DNA of 64,000 bases from contig NZ_CP040813.1 in the NCBI RefSeq assembly GCF_009498295.1, positions 3,045,001 to 3,109,000 on the forward strand, given 5' to 3'. The notes beneath the pieces are model-generated. The model had not been told where the DNA came from. It worked only from the letters and a program-made list of their open reading frames with translations, and searched no databases. The position numbers were made by a program, and so were the translations under genes. This stretch comes from Oceanihabitans sp. IOP_32 (GTDB lineage: Bacteria > Bacteroidota > Bacteroidia > Flavobacteriales > Flavobacteriaceae). Positions 27,302-37,124 of the stretch are shown here, piece by piece; position 1 is the stretch's first letter, and every line of letters starts with the position of its first letter.

Positions 27302-28044
27302 TAGAGCAACCTGTAAAAATATTAATTGTAGAAGATGAGATGATTATTGCTGCAAATATTTCATTACAGCTTACCACATTAGGTTATGAAGTTACTGGTA
27401 TTATTTCACGTGGTGAAGAAGCTCTTGTTCACATAAAACAAAATCAACCAGACATTGTTTTGATGGATATTCAGTTAAAAGGCAGGCTTGATGGTGTGGA
27501 AACCGTTAAAATGATGCAACAGGATTTCGATATTCCAATTATCTACCTAACGGCCAATGCCGATGATGGTAATTTTAACCGAGCAAAAAAAACGCATCCT
27601 TACGCTTTTATTTCTAAGCCTTTTAAAAAACTAGACTTAAAGCGTGTTATTGAGTTGACTATAAGTCAGTTTGAAGCTAAGGAAAACAATGGTAAATCTT
27701 CTATTGATATGCCTATTTCCCCATTTATTTTAAGCGACTGCATTTTTGTTCGTCATCATGAAAAAATGGTAAAAGTGGACATTAAAGATATTCTCTATAT
27801 TGAAGCAGAACGTAATTATTCTAGGATTCACTCTAAAGATAAAGAATATCTTTTGGTTACGACTCTTAAAGATATGGACGAAAAATTGCCAGTAAATCTT
27901 TTCTTAAGAATTCATAGGTCGTTTATTGTAAACATCGCTCATATAGATGAGATAGCAACGAGTCATGTGGTTATTTCAAAAAAAGCCATTCCTTTAAGTA
28001 AACGGCTTAAAGAAGAATTACTTAATAGATTGCATACCATTTAA
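27298..28044 (+). CDS. LytTR-family response regulator
   Basis: A 248-aa response regulator. The receiver domain (about 7-125) has the acidic pair ED at 12-13, phosphoacceptor Asp57 in VLMDIQLKG, and the conserved Lys in FISKPFKK. A LytTR DNA-binding domain (about 140-245) carries DILYIEAERNYSRIH and FLRIHRSFIVNI. It overlaps the kinase gene by 4 nt. Targets are unknown. The accessory cluster that starts 150 bp downstream is a possible target by position only. Confidence 0.93.
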   Translation: MIEQPVKILIVEDEMIIAANISLQLTTLGYEVTGIISRGEEALVHIKQNQPDIVLMDIQLKGRLDGVETVKMMQQDFDIPIIYLTANADDGNFNRAKKTHPYAFISKPFKKLDLKRVIELTISQFEAKENNGKSSIDMPISPFILSDCIFVRHHEKMVKVDIKDILYIEAERNYSRIHSKDKEYLLVTTLKDMDEKLPVNLFLRIHRSFIVNIAHIDEIATSHVVISKKAIPLSKRLKEELLNRLHTI

Positions 28045-28083
28045 TTTAAACAATTCCCCGATAAATAAAATACTAGTTTCGGA

Positions 28084-28124
28084 CAAATACGAGCTACACT
28101 CATCCTAGTGTATTTGCTTTTTTT
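28084..28124 (+). terminator. Probable terminator after the kinase/regulator pair
   Basis: CAAATAC (28084-28090) pairs with GTATTTG (28110-28116), with further partial pairing inside, and a T run follows at 28118-28124. Confidence 0.5.
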
Positions 28125-28195
28125 ATTGATTATCAGTTATTTAGAGAAGCGCTAAAAAGCGTGACCTTATTAATTAATCATTAAAAACAGAAATT

Positions 28196-28954
28196 ATGAA
28201 AGCTATTAAAACCACCATCTTGTTAGCCGTTCTCTTAGTGCTAACAACAACCCTCTCTAATGCACAAAACCAATCGTTTTGGGTTCATGAAGACCAAGTA
28301 AAACCATCAAAACAGGCCGAATACGAAAAAGTAACCAAAGACTTTGTAGAGGCTTGTAAAAAACACGAACTGAAAGATGCAAATTGGGCAGCAGCTCGAG
28401 TAGATAACGGCACTTATATAAGTATTGTACCCATTGAAAATATGGCCGATTTTGATAAAAACCCACTTGCGCCTTTAATGGAGAAAATGGGAGAAGAAAA
28501 TTTCTGGGCTATTTTTAAACGATTTGATGCCTGTTACAATAAACATGGCGACTATGTGGTCCATTTAATAGAAGACCTCTCGTATATGCCAAATGGTTTA
28601 ATGTCTAATACGCCTGGGAAAGATTACCGCAAATGGCATTACCTTTATGTAACGCCCAGTAATGCGCAAGCACTTCACACAAAAATAAAAGAAATAAAAG
28701 CCCTTTATGAGAAAAAAGGTTCTAAGGAATACTTTAGAATGTACCGCAGTGGCTTTGGCAGCATGGGCGACTATTACCTGGCTTCTGTCTCAGCAAAAGA
28801 TGAGCAGTCTTACGCAAAAACATAAGACGAAAACAACGTGCTTTTAGGTGAAGAGGGAAAAAAATTGTTTTCAGAAATGTTTATGCTTCTCGATAAATAC
28901 GAGGTAAAAACCGGTAGAATGAGACCAGATCTAGCTTATACAGCAAAACAATAA
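28196..28954 (+). pseudogene. Secreted protein gene of unknown function with an internal stop
   Basis: The frame opens with a signal peptide (MKAIKTTILLAVLLVLTTTLSNAQ) and encodes two similar alpha/beta halves recalling the dimeric alpha-beta barrel fold, by appearance only. A TAA at 28823-28825 stops it at 209 aa. The same frame then continues as DENNVLLGEEGKKLFSEMFM and ends RPDLAYTAKQ at 28954, giving a complete 253-codon gene. The continuation looks like authentic coding sequence, so this is a recent nonsense mutation (or a read error). A truncated product could still be made. Confidence 0.8.
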
Positions 28955-28965
28955 CCAACCAAACC

Positions 28966-29000
28966 AAAACCTACTGGGGCTTGTGTTTCGGTAGGTTTTA
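28966..29000. terminator. Hairpin between the secreted-protein and epimerase pseudogenes
   Basis: A perfect 9-bp stem AAAACCTAC/GTAGGTTTT (28966-28974, 28991-28999) with a 16-nt loop, placed 12 bp past the reconstructed stop. The T run after it is short, so termination is plausible rather than certain. Confidence 0.5.
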
Positions 29001-29070
29001 AAAAAAATAAAGTTTAATAAATCCCACACCATGGTTGTTCTAATCAAAAGTCCATAAAAATAAATAGATC

Positions 29071-30009
29071 ATGAAAAAAGTTGGCATCATTGGTGGTTCA
29101 GGATTTATAGGAAGCCACATTACCAAAATATTTTTAGAAAACGGCTTCGAGGTTAAGGTTTCAACAACAGATATTTCTAATGAGAATAAATATCAGCATT
29201 TAATGTAATTAAAAAATGCTGAAAACTTACATATCTGCGAATTAGATGTAACACACAAACAGCAATTAAGTGAGTTTGTTTCCAACTGCGATATTTTAGT
29301 GCATAGCGGCACACCGTTTCAACTGGACTTTAAAGATGCAAAAACCGAATTGATTGATCCCACCATTAAAGGAACCAAAAATGTCTTAGAGGTAGTTAAG
29401 GGTGTTTCGACGGTTAAAAAAGTGGTTATTATGTCGTCGGTTGCAGCATTTAATACCAATTTTCCTTTGCCTCCTAGCGGAAGAAATCAAGCCGATACTT
29501 TTAATGAAACCGATACGCCTTTAATGAGTGCAGACAGCCATCCGTATGCCCAGGCAAAATTTATGGCAAACCAAACAGTAAATAATTTTATTGCAAAACA
29601 TCCTCATCTCGATTTCGAAATTACAAGTGTTTCGCCAGTTGCTGTTTTTGGTAAATCGTTGTCGCAAAGAGCAGATTCCACATCAATGGGCTTGCAGTAT
29701 GTAATTAAAAACAACCTGCTGCCCAATGCCTTCATACAAATGCTTTATGATATTGATGTTGAAATGGCTATTGTTAACGTAAAAGATGTTAGGTATAGTG
29801 TTTATAAAGCTGCGACAATTTCAGGATTACATGGTAAAAACTATTTGCTTAGTAGTGAAAGTTACCCCATTTCAGATGTGGGATTAATGCTGAATAATAA
29901 AGCATCAAAAAATTCACCAAAAGTCATTTATCAAAATCAAAAGGCCGTACAGGACTTGGGTATAACTTTTCAATCGGTAAAGGAAACTTTAAAACAGTAC
30001 AACCTTTAG
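29071..30009 (+). pseudogene. NAD-dependent epimerase/dehydratase family gene with an internal stop
   Basis: A 313-codon SDR-type gene starting MKKVGIIGGSGFIGSHITK, the Rossmann GxxGxxG motif, at 29071. An in-frame TAA at 29206-29208 (after KYQHLM) breaks it at codon 46. The frame then stays open to 30009 through LVHSGTPFQLDF, VVIMSSVAAFN and SADSHPYAQAKFMAN (active-site Tyr-x3-Lys). Without the stop it would be a full-length NAD(P)-dependent epimerase or reductase. A shorter product from 29299 would lack the nucleotide-binding site. Confidence 0.85.
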
Positions 30010-30095
30010 CAGCAAACTTACAAATGTTCTGAATAAGAAAGGAAACAGGATTATTACTAACCTGTCTATTCACGCAGGCATAAATTTTAAATATT

Positions 30096-30860
30096 ATGAA
30101 AAAAGTAATTTTATTAATGCTTGTATTACCGCTATTGGCTATCGCGCAAACGACCTCCGAATATGTGGTTTTCGAAAACGTAGTGCTTACCGCCAATCCT
30201 ACAGAAATAAAACAATTTGAAGAAGGCATGGCAGCGCACAATAAAAAATACCACAGCGATAATGAATTTGGTGCACGCGTTCATCTTATAGGTAATGGCG
30301 CTAATGTGGGCAAATATATGTGGGTAATGGGACCATTGCCTTGGAGTGCTTTTGATAATAGACCCGCAGGAGACGGGCATGATTATGATTGGAATAATAA
30401 CGTATTGGCTTATACTACGGGAGAAGCTAACCTAATCTATTGGAAATATAAAGCTGATTTATCAAATTTCTCAAAGGATTTTACAGTTAAAAACCTTTTG
30501 GTAGATTTCTATAATGTGAAACGATTTAAAGGTGCACAAACCATGGAGCTTCTAAAAAACATTAAAGAAGTGATGGTTGAAAAATTCCCGAATGAAAATT
30601 ATGGCATATATATTAACGAGTTTCCAAGCACCACAGAAGGCCGCGATGTAGCCTTTATCTCTTTCTTTCAAAAGTCGGCATGGCTTGGTGAAGACCCAGA
30701 TTTTTCAAAAAAGTATAACGAAGTGCATGGTGAAGGAAGTTTTAAAACTTTCCTTAAAGATTGGGAAGACGCAACAGAAGGAGTAGAAACCGAATTATGG
30801 ATTAATCAACCCAAATTAGGCGGTATAGTGGATAGGGTTGAGGTAAAAACAAGACAATGA
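30096..30860 (+). CDS. Secreted protein of unknown function
   Basis: A 254-aa protein with a signal peptide (MKKVILLMLVLPLLAIAQ). Its two halves each have an alpha/beta pattern, and in general layout it resembles the broken gene at 28196-28954, suggesting distant paralogy. Motifs I can see are YMWVMGPLPWSAFDNRP and GYMNE-like strands such as YGIYINEFPS, none diagnostic. It is intact, lies 86 bp after the epimerase remnant and 53 bp before the RidA-like lipoprotein, and is probably part of the same transcript. Confidence 0.65.
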   Translation: MKKVILLMLVLPLLAIAQTTSEYVVFENVVLTANPTEIKQFEEGMAAHNKKYHSDNEFGARVHLIGNGANVGKYMWVMGPLPWSAFDNRPAGDGHDYDWNNNVLAYTTGEANLIYWKYKADLSNFSKDFTVKNLLVDFYNVKRFKGAQTMELLKNIKEVMVEKFPNENYGIYINEFPSTTEGRDVAFISFFQKSAWLGEDPDFSKKYNEVHGEGSFKTFLKDWEDATEGVETELWINQPKLGGIVDRVEVKTRQ

Positions 30861-30913
30861 AAAGATGAACATTTTAAAACATACTAAAAAAACAGAGATT
30901 AATAAATAAAAAC

Positions 30914-31438
30914 ATGCTAATGAGGACAACAAAATATGTAGTACTAGGAATTCTATTAACTACCACCACTTCATTTTTAAGTTGTAATGAAAAAGTAAAA
31001 GAAGTTACACAAGAAGAAAATATTGATCTCGTTGCACATTCTAAAAGCGAAACACCAGAATATTTCCTATTGCGACCAGAAGTAGAAAAAGCCTATGGCT
31101 ATTCGCACGCGGTAAAAATCGGGAATTCCATTAAAATATCGGGAGCTGTAAGTATGGATGATGAAGGCAACCCAACTGCGATTGGCGATTTGGAACAACA
31201 AATGAAAAACTGCTACGCCGATTTAGATAAAATCTTAAAACATTACGGCTGCACGTTTAATGATGTGGTAAAGGAAGATATTTTTACTACAGATATGCCA
31301 AAGTTTTTAGAAGTGGCTGCCTATAGAACTAAAATTTATACCAAACACTTCCCAACAGGTTCTTGGCTTGGCGTTAAAGAATTGGCAATTCCAGAATTTA
31401 TGATAGAAATAGAACTGGAAGTGTATAAAGCTAACTAA
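30914..31438 (+). CDS. Exported RidA/YjgF-like lipoprotein
   Basis: A 174-aa protein with a lipoprotein signal (lipobox FLSC, Cys24) followed by a complete RidA/YjgF/UK114 domain (about 50-172). That family normally works in the cytosol as an enamine/imine deaminase. The position of the catalytic Arg of RidA (PARS motif) is here PTGSW, so the Arg is missing and deaminase activity is unlikely. The family-typical IEIELEVYKAN ending is kept. A second ATG at 30920 is an equally good start. It is one of two intact genes in the decaying cluster. Confidence 0.82.
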   Translation: MLMRTTKYVVLGILLTTTTSFLSCNEKVKEVTQEENIDLVAHSKSETPEYFLLRPEVEKAYGYSHAVKIGNSIKISGAVSMDDEGNPTAIGDLEQQMKNCYADLDKILKHYGCTFNDVVKEDIFTTDMPKFLEVAAYRTKIYTKHFPTGSWLGVKELAIPEFMIEIELEVYKAN

Positions 31439-31460
31439 TAAACCAGCTAAAAACAAAATC

Positions 31461-31723
31461 ATGGAAAATAATAAAAACCTTCAAATTATTGATACGATGA
31501 ATAAAGCATTCGCAGCAGGCGATATGCCAACGGTTCTCGGCAATATAAACCCCAACATTGAATGGAACGAAGCGAAGGTAACAGATATGCGGATGGCAAG
31601 CCATATCGAGGGTCAGATACTGTTTTAAATGGCGTATTTGCTCGTCTGGTAGCCGACCACGAGTATTATATTGAAAGCTACAATAGCGCTCAACGATCTT
31701 TTAGTCAAATAAACATGCGGTAA
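31461..31723 (+). pseudogene. SnoaL-like/ketosteroid-isomerase-fold gene remnant
   Basis: The frame starts MENNKNLQIIDTMNKAFAAGD, typical of NTF2/SnoaL-like proteins, and reaches IEWNEA at codon 38. One base is then missing at about 31573: the next frame reads EGNRYADGKPYRG and DTVLNGVFARLVADHEYY, a good match to the family's next segment. The coding sense fades after about 31675 and ends at 31723, some 50 codons short of a usual domain. It is therefore both frameshifted and 3'-truncated, next to the convergent pagL-like gene. Confidence 0.8.
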
Positions 31724-31727
31724 AAAT

Positions 31728-32825
31728 TTAAAACCTATATCCAATCCGTAAGTCAATAAAATCTGCTACATGTCTATGAGCTTTCAAACTAAAACCAGTA
31801 AAAATGCGTGTATTAAAATTATAAGTAAGACTGTAACGTTGATAAACATCGTCATTAATACGGTAATCATTAAAATAATAGATTCCCAATTCTTGACTAA
31901 AAGTCACGCGACCAATCCAAAACTCATGCCCAACCAGAGCAGCGGCTTGTATAAAACTGGCATTTGTATTGTTGAGCTCTATTTGCTCGCGACGCGAAAA
32001 ATCAAAAATAAATTCTGTCCCGCCAGTTAAGGCACTTCTACCGCCAATCCATCGGCTGTATTTGCCCATAAAGCCCAATACATAAAACTTATCTTTTTCG
32101 CCTACTGTGGCGTTGCTCCAACCAGAAAAATGAACCAAAGATAGTCTTGTTTTGTTTTCAGGAGGCTCTCGCTTACCAATTTTAGATAAGTTTGGGTACT
32201 CGATTGCAGATAAACTTTTATTCATACCAAGACTCAGCGAGGGAAAGTTAAGCCCTTTGTTAGGAGCTCTTATGCCACCATTAGAGGTGTGATTATATTT
32301 TGCTGCCAAACGTATGTTCCATTGGTTGGTGAGTCTATAATTGATGCCAAACCCCACCATAAGAGCAAAACTTAGATGAGTACTGTAAGAATCGTTTTTC
32401 GGATTTTTAACAGCATCAAAAGGAGTTGTAAGATAAGCACCGCCCAAGCCCATTCTAAAAAAAAGATGGCTGCGTTTTTGTGTTTTAAAATACGGCTCAA
32501 TATACCCCATGGCTAAAGCGCCTTTTCCCAAGACCTCAGGGTTATCCCAATTCCAATACCCTAAATCGACACCAACTCTTGGAAAACAATTACAAAAATC
32601 CCAGGCTTTTTGAGTGAGAAGGAGCTTACTCCAATCGATTGTAAGAGCTGATGGATGTGCACTATCTAAGTTTTTTAAAGATTCGCTGTGTTTTAAAATA
32701 AAGCCATAATCTAAATTTAAACCTATAAACGTTGGTCTGCTTTCTTTAAAAGTAGGGTTTTGTTGAGCGTCTAAGCTCAATACCATAACGGCATAAATAA
32801 AAGCAGTTAGAAAAATATTTTTCAT
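31728..32825 (-). CDS. Acyloxyacyl hydrolase / lipid A 3-O-deacylase PagL-like
   Basis: A 365-aa outer-membrane protein with a signal peptide (1-20). The segment KYNHTSNGGIRAPNKG, with His179 and Ser181, matches the His-x-Ser catalytic pair of PagL. The surrounding beta strands and terminal aromatic F fit an outer-membrane barrel. It is longer than the classic PagL (about 150-190 aa), as usual for Bacteroidota members, with extra barrel strands C-terminally. It would remove the 3-O acyl chain of lipid A. The stop lies 4 bp from the SnoaL remnant. Confidence 0.82.
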   Translation of the reverse strand: MKNIFLTAFIYAVMVLSLDAQQNPTFKESRPTFIGLNLDYGFILKHSESLKNLDSAHPSALTIDWSKLLLTQKAWDFCNCFPRVGVDLGYWNWDNPEVLGKGALAMGYIEPYFKTQKRSHLFFRMGLGGAYLTTPFDAVKNPKNDSYSTHLSFALMVGFGINYRLTNQWNIRLAAKYNHTSNGGIRAPNKGLNFPSLSLGMNKSLSAIEYPNLSKIGKREPPENKTRLSLVHFSGWSNATVGEKDKFYVLGFMGKYSRWIGGRSALTGGTEFIFDFSRREQIELNNTNASFIQAAALVGHEFWIGRVTFSQELGIYYFNDYRINDDVYQRYSLTYNFNTRIFTGFSLKAHRHVADFIDLRIGYRF

Positions 32826-33130
32826 GTTGTTTTAGCTATAGCTGAATTTGATTTCTATAAATATAATTATTTGATGCGTTGTAAACTAAAATACGTAGTT
32901 TAATAAGCTAAAATAGGGGAATGGTATTGGAATTAGGATTAGCCTAACTTTTAAAATGTAGCGTATAAACGTGTTTTGTTTTTTTGTAGTTTGAAACATG
33001 GTGTTTAAAAACCCAAAATCAAATCTAAACCACTTTTAAGCTGTTTTAAGCCACTTTGTAAATAATTAACAATTGTTAATAATTATTAAACAAAGGTCTT
33101 AAAAAGCTTTTTAAACGCTTTATAATTTTG

Positions 33131-33138
33131 TATCTTTG
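33131..33138 (+). promoter_or_regulatory. -7 promoter box of gyrB
   Basis: TATCTTTG fits TAnnTTTG. Transcription would begin near 33143-33146, giving a leader of about 85 nt that opens with a hairpin. Confidence 0.55.
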
Positions 33139-33147
33139 TTTGTATTC

Positions 33148-33176
33148 AAAAGGATGCTTAAACGCATCTTTTTTTT
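33148..33176 (+). promoter_or_regulatory. Hairpin with T run in the gyrB leader (attenuator- or terminator-like)
   Basis: AAAAGGATGC (33148-33157) pairs with GCATCTTTTT (33164-33173), one G-T pair, with a 6-nt loop, and the T run continues to 33176. It sits between the promoter box and the gyrB ATG and so would be at the very 5' end of the mRNA. Confidence 0.6.
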
Positions 33177-33202
33177 GTGGTCATTTTGTGGCAAAATAAT
33201 AA

Positions 33203-35179
<1,977 letters not shown>

Positions 35180-35207
35180 ATAGAACATAATTAACATTCT
35201 TGAAAAG

Positions 35208-35240
35208 AAGCTGTTTCATTAAGTTGAAACAGCTTTTTTT
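35208..35240 (+). terminator. Intrinsic terminator of gyrB
   Basis: A perfect 11-bp stem AAGCTGTTTCA/TGAAACAGCTT (35208-35218, 35225-35235) with a 6-nt loop and a T run, 28 bp after the gyrB stop. Confidence 0.92.
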
Positions 35241-35434
35241 ATTTATAGAGGCTATGATTATGTTTAAATGAGATACATTCCATGTCGTTCACTTCTTTGA
35301 ATATTAAATTTCAATTACCACCACTAATTTGTAGGTGCATCTCATTTTAGAGGTGCCTATTAAACAAACTTAGATTTATGCCGAATTCTTGATCCTGTAT
35401 TAGGTTGGGTAGAAAAACCAGAGGGAATTAAAAC

Positions 35435-35466
35435 AAAAAAGCCAAGAAGAACGCTTAGCTTTTTTT
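35435..35466 (-). terminator. Terminator downstream of tRNA-Lys copy 1
   Basis: AAAAAAGC-x-AAG (35435-35446) pairs with CTT-x-GCTTTTTT (35454-35466) and ends in a T run when read on the minus strand. It begins 2 bp from the tRNA 3' end. Confidence 0.6.
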
Positions 35467-35468
35467 GT

Positions 35469-35540
35469 GACCGGGCTGGGGCTCGAACCCAGGACCCTCT
35501 CCTTAAAAGGGAGATGCTCTACCAACTGAGCTACCCGGTC
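35469..35540 (-). tRNA. tRNA-Lys (anticodon TTT), copy 1
   Basis: A 72-nt cloverleaf: acceptor GACCGGG/CCCGGTC, D arm with AGTTGGTA, anticodon stem TCTCC/GGAGA with loop CTTTTAA (anticodon TTT), T arm CTGGG-TTCGAGC-CCCAG. CCA is not encoded. It is identical to the copy at 35826-35897. A promoter box lies at 35577-35585. Confidence 0.96.
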
Positions 35541-35576
35541 TTTTATTGTTCTAACAAGTGTTTCCTGTTAGCGGGT

Positions 35577-35585
35577 GCAAATATA
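35577..35585 (-). promoter_or_regulatory. -7 box of tRNA-Lys copy 1
   Basis: TATATTTGC on the minus strand, followed by ACCCGCTAACA, the same string found in front of copy 2. Confidence 0.7.
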
Positions 35586-35690
35586 AAATCTTTATTTAAT
35601 TATACTAGAAAAAAATAACATAAATTTTAAATAAATTTAAAACTAGAAAAATCAATAAAAAACTTTAAAATTAAAGAACAAATATTATGT

Positions 35691-35774
35691 GCGCACGAGA
35701 AGATTCGAACTTCCACATCCTAAACGGATACTGGCCCCTCAAGCCAGCGCGTCTACCAATTCCGCCACGTGCGC
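35691..35774 (-). tRNA. tRNA-Leu (anticodon GAG)
   Basis: An 84-nt class II tRNA: acceptor GCGCACG/CGTGCGC, anticodon stem CTGGC/GCCAG with loop TTGAGGG (anticodon GAG), a long variable arm and T loop TTCGAAT. No own promoter box is visible. Only 17 bp separate it from a terminator-like hairpin on the upstream side. Confidence 0.95.
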
Positions 35775-35791
35775 AAATGTAGTTTTAAAAT

Positions 35792-35822
35792 AAAAAAGTT
35801 AAGCAACTCGCTTAACTTTTTT
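35792..35822 (-). terminator. Hairpin between tRNA-Lys copy 2 and tRNA-Leu
   Basis: A perfect 12-bp stem AAAAAAGTTAAG/CTTAACTTTTTT with a 7-nt loop. Read on the minus strand it looks like a terminator for tRNA-Lys copy 2, but tRNA-Leu lies 17 bp further on without a visible promoter. It may terminate only partly or guide processing. Confidence 0.65.
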
Positions 35823-35825
35823 AGT

Positions 35826-35897
35826 GACCGGGCTGGGGCTCGAACCCAGGACCCTCTCCTTAAAAGGGAGATGCTCTACCAACTGAGCTACCCGGTC
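35826..35897 (-). tRNA. tRNA-Lys (anticodon TTT), copy 2
   Basis: A sequence identical to the tRNA at 35469-35540, with the same upstream GTTAGCGGGTGCAAATATA block (plus-strand reading). This indicates a local duplication that included the promoter. Confidence 0.96.
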
Positions 35898-35937
35898 TAT
35901 AATTTCAAATGGCTAACCTTTGTTGCTGTTAGCGGGT

Positions 35938-35946
35938 GCAAATATA
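35938..35946 (-). promoter_or_regulatory. -7 box of tRNA-Lys copy 2
   Basis: TATATTTGC on the minus strand, followed by ACCCGCTAACA, as for copy 1. Confidence 0.7.
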
Positions 35947-36044
35947 ATAGCTTTAATTAATAAAACAATACTTTTTTAAAAGATTTTTTTGTTTTTTTGC
36001 CATAGCTAAACGTATGTTTTTAATAATCAATTTATAACGAAAAA

Positions 36045-36566
36045 ATGATCATAATATTAATGGGTTATATGGCTTCTGGAAAATCAACTTATGGGAAGAT
36101 TTTATCTAATAAACTAAATTATTCCTTTATTGATTTGGATGATTATATTGAAGAAAAGGAGAGTTTGTCCGTAAGTCGTATTTTTAAAACCAAGGGTGAA
36201 ATCTATTTCAGAAAAAAAGAAACTGAATATTTAAATGCTCTTTTGAAAAACGAAACTAATCTAATTTTGTCTTTAGGTGGTGGTACACCCTGTTACGGAA
36301 ACAATATGGACGCCATCTTAAAGGCCGAAAATGTTGTGAGTGTATATCTAAAAGCTTCAATTAAAACGCTAATTAATAATTTAAAAGACGAAAAGTCTCA
36401 ACGCCCTTTAATTGCAGATATTAAAACAGACGAGTTGCTGGCCGAATTTATAGGAAAACACTTATTCGAACGCGCATACTTTTATAACCAAGCAGATAAA
36501 ATAGTTGATACCGATAACAAATCTGTAGAAGATATCATTAAAGATTTGCTCTCGGCGATCATTTAA
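36045..36566 (+). CDS. aroK: Shikimate kinase
   Basis: The enzyme phosphorylates shikimate in aromatic amino-acid synthesis. The 173-aa protein has the P-loop GYMASGKST (6-14), the substrate motif DLDDYIEE, the ...E...FR.kE segment GEIYFRKKETEYL, and GGGTPCY binding shikimate. LIDxLxxxxxxRPLI-type lid residues appear as LKDEKSQRPLI. All hallmarks are present at normal length. It is convergent with the phosphoribosyltransferase gene, only 6 bp away. Confidence 0.95.
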   Translation: MIIILMGYMASGKSTYGKILSNKLNYSFIDLDDYIEEKESLSVSRIFKTKGEIYFRKKETEYLNALLKNETNLILSLGGGTPCYGNNMDAILKAENVVSVYLKASIKTLINNLKDEKSQRPLIADIKTDELLAEFIGKHLFERAYFYNQADKIVDTDNKSVEDIIKDLLSAII

Positions 36567-36572
36567 AACTTA

Positions 36573-37076
36573 CTATTCTAGTACGGCCTTAAAGTTGCTG
36601 TCTTCTAATATTACATTGACGTGTTCATGTAATGATGTCGATAAAGAAATGCCCTTAAAATCTGCTTTTACTGGATATTTTTTATGATTTCTATTAACCA
36701 AAACCGCGGTGTTAAATTGTTTTAAAGGTACTTCTAGAAAGTGTTTTACGCCATAAATTAAAGTGGTTCCAGAGTTTAAAACATCGTCAATTAACACTAA
36801 AGATTTGTTTTTGTAATCGTTAACAGGAATCGAGGTGGTTATGGCTTCAAATGGATTTTTCTTGTCGATACTAACCTTACAAAGAATTGGTGTTATATCA
36901 GATATGTTTTCAAGTGCTGTTTTTAGTTTAGTTGCTAAAATGTAGCCATTTCGGTCTATGCCGGCTAAAATAACCTCGGTTTCATTTACATTATTCTCGT
37001 AAATCTGAAACGCAATACGCCTAATTTTTTGATTAATTTCAGTGTGATTTAGAATAATATTAGTTTTTGCAGTCAT
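36573..37076 (-). CDS. Phosphoribosyltransferase family protein (PyrR-like)
   Basis: A 167-aa type I phosphoribosyltransferase. The PRPP-binding motif LVLIDDVLNSGTT occupies about 93-105, preceded by the hood/hinge GIDRNGYILATKL. Overall it resembles PyrR-like proteins of Bacteroidota; whether it is a uracil phosphoribosyltransferase, a regulator or another base-specific enzyme cannot be decided. It is followed on the minus strand by aroK (convergent) and preceded, 48 bp away, by the Hsp15-like gene. Confidence 0.85.
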   Translation of the reverse strand: MTAKTNIILNHTEINQKIRRIAFQIYENNVNETEVILAGIDRNGYILATKLKTALENISDITPILCKVSIDKKNPFEAITTSIPVNDYKNKSLVLIDDVLNSGTTLIYGVKHFLEVPLKQFNTAVLVNRNHKKYPVKADFKGISLSTSLHEHVNVILEDSNFKAVLE

Positions 37077-37124
37077 GGTTTAAGCGCTTAAATTATAGTG
37101 TAAAATTACTTGTTTTATTTGATA

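Noticed and set aside
28196-30009. Reassigned stop codon (TAA as sense) to explain the two in-frame TAA codons
   Set aside because: TAA is the normal terminal codon of many intact genes in the window, so the code is standard. Mutation or read error is the simpler explanation.
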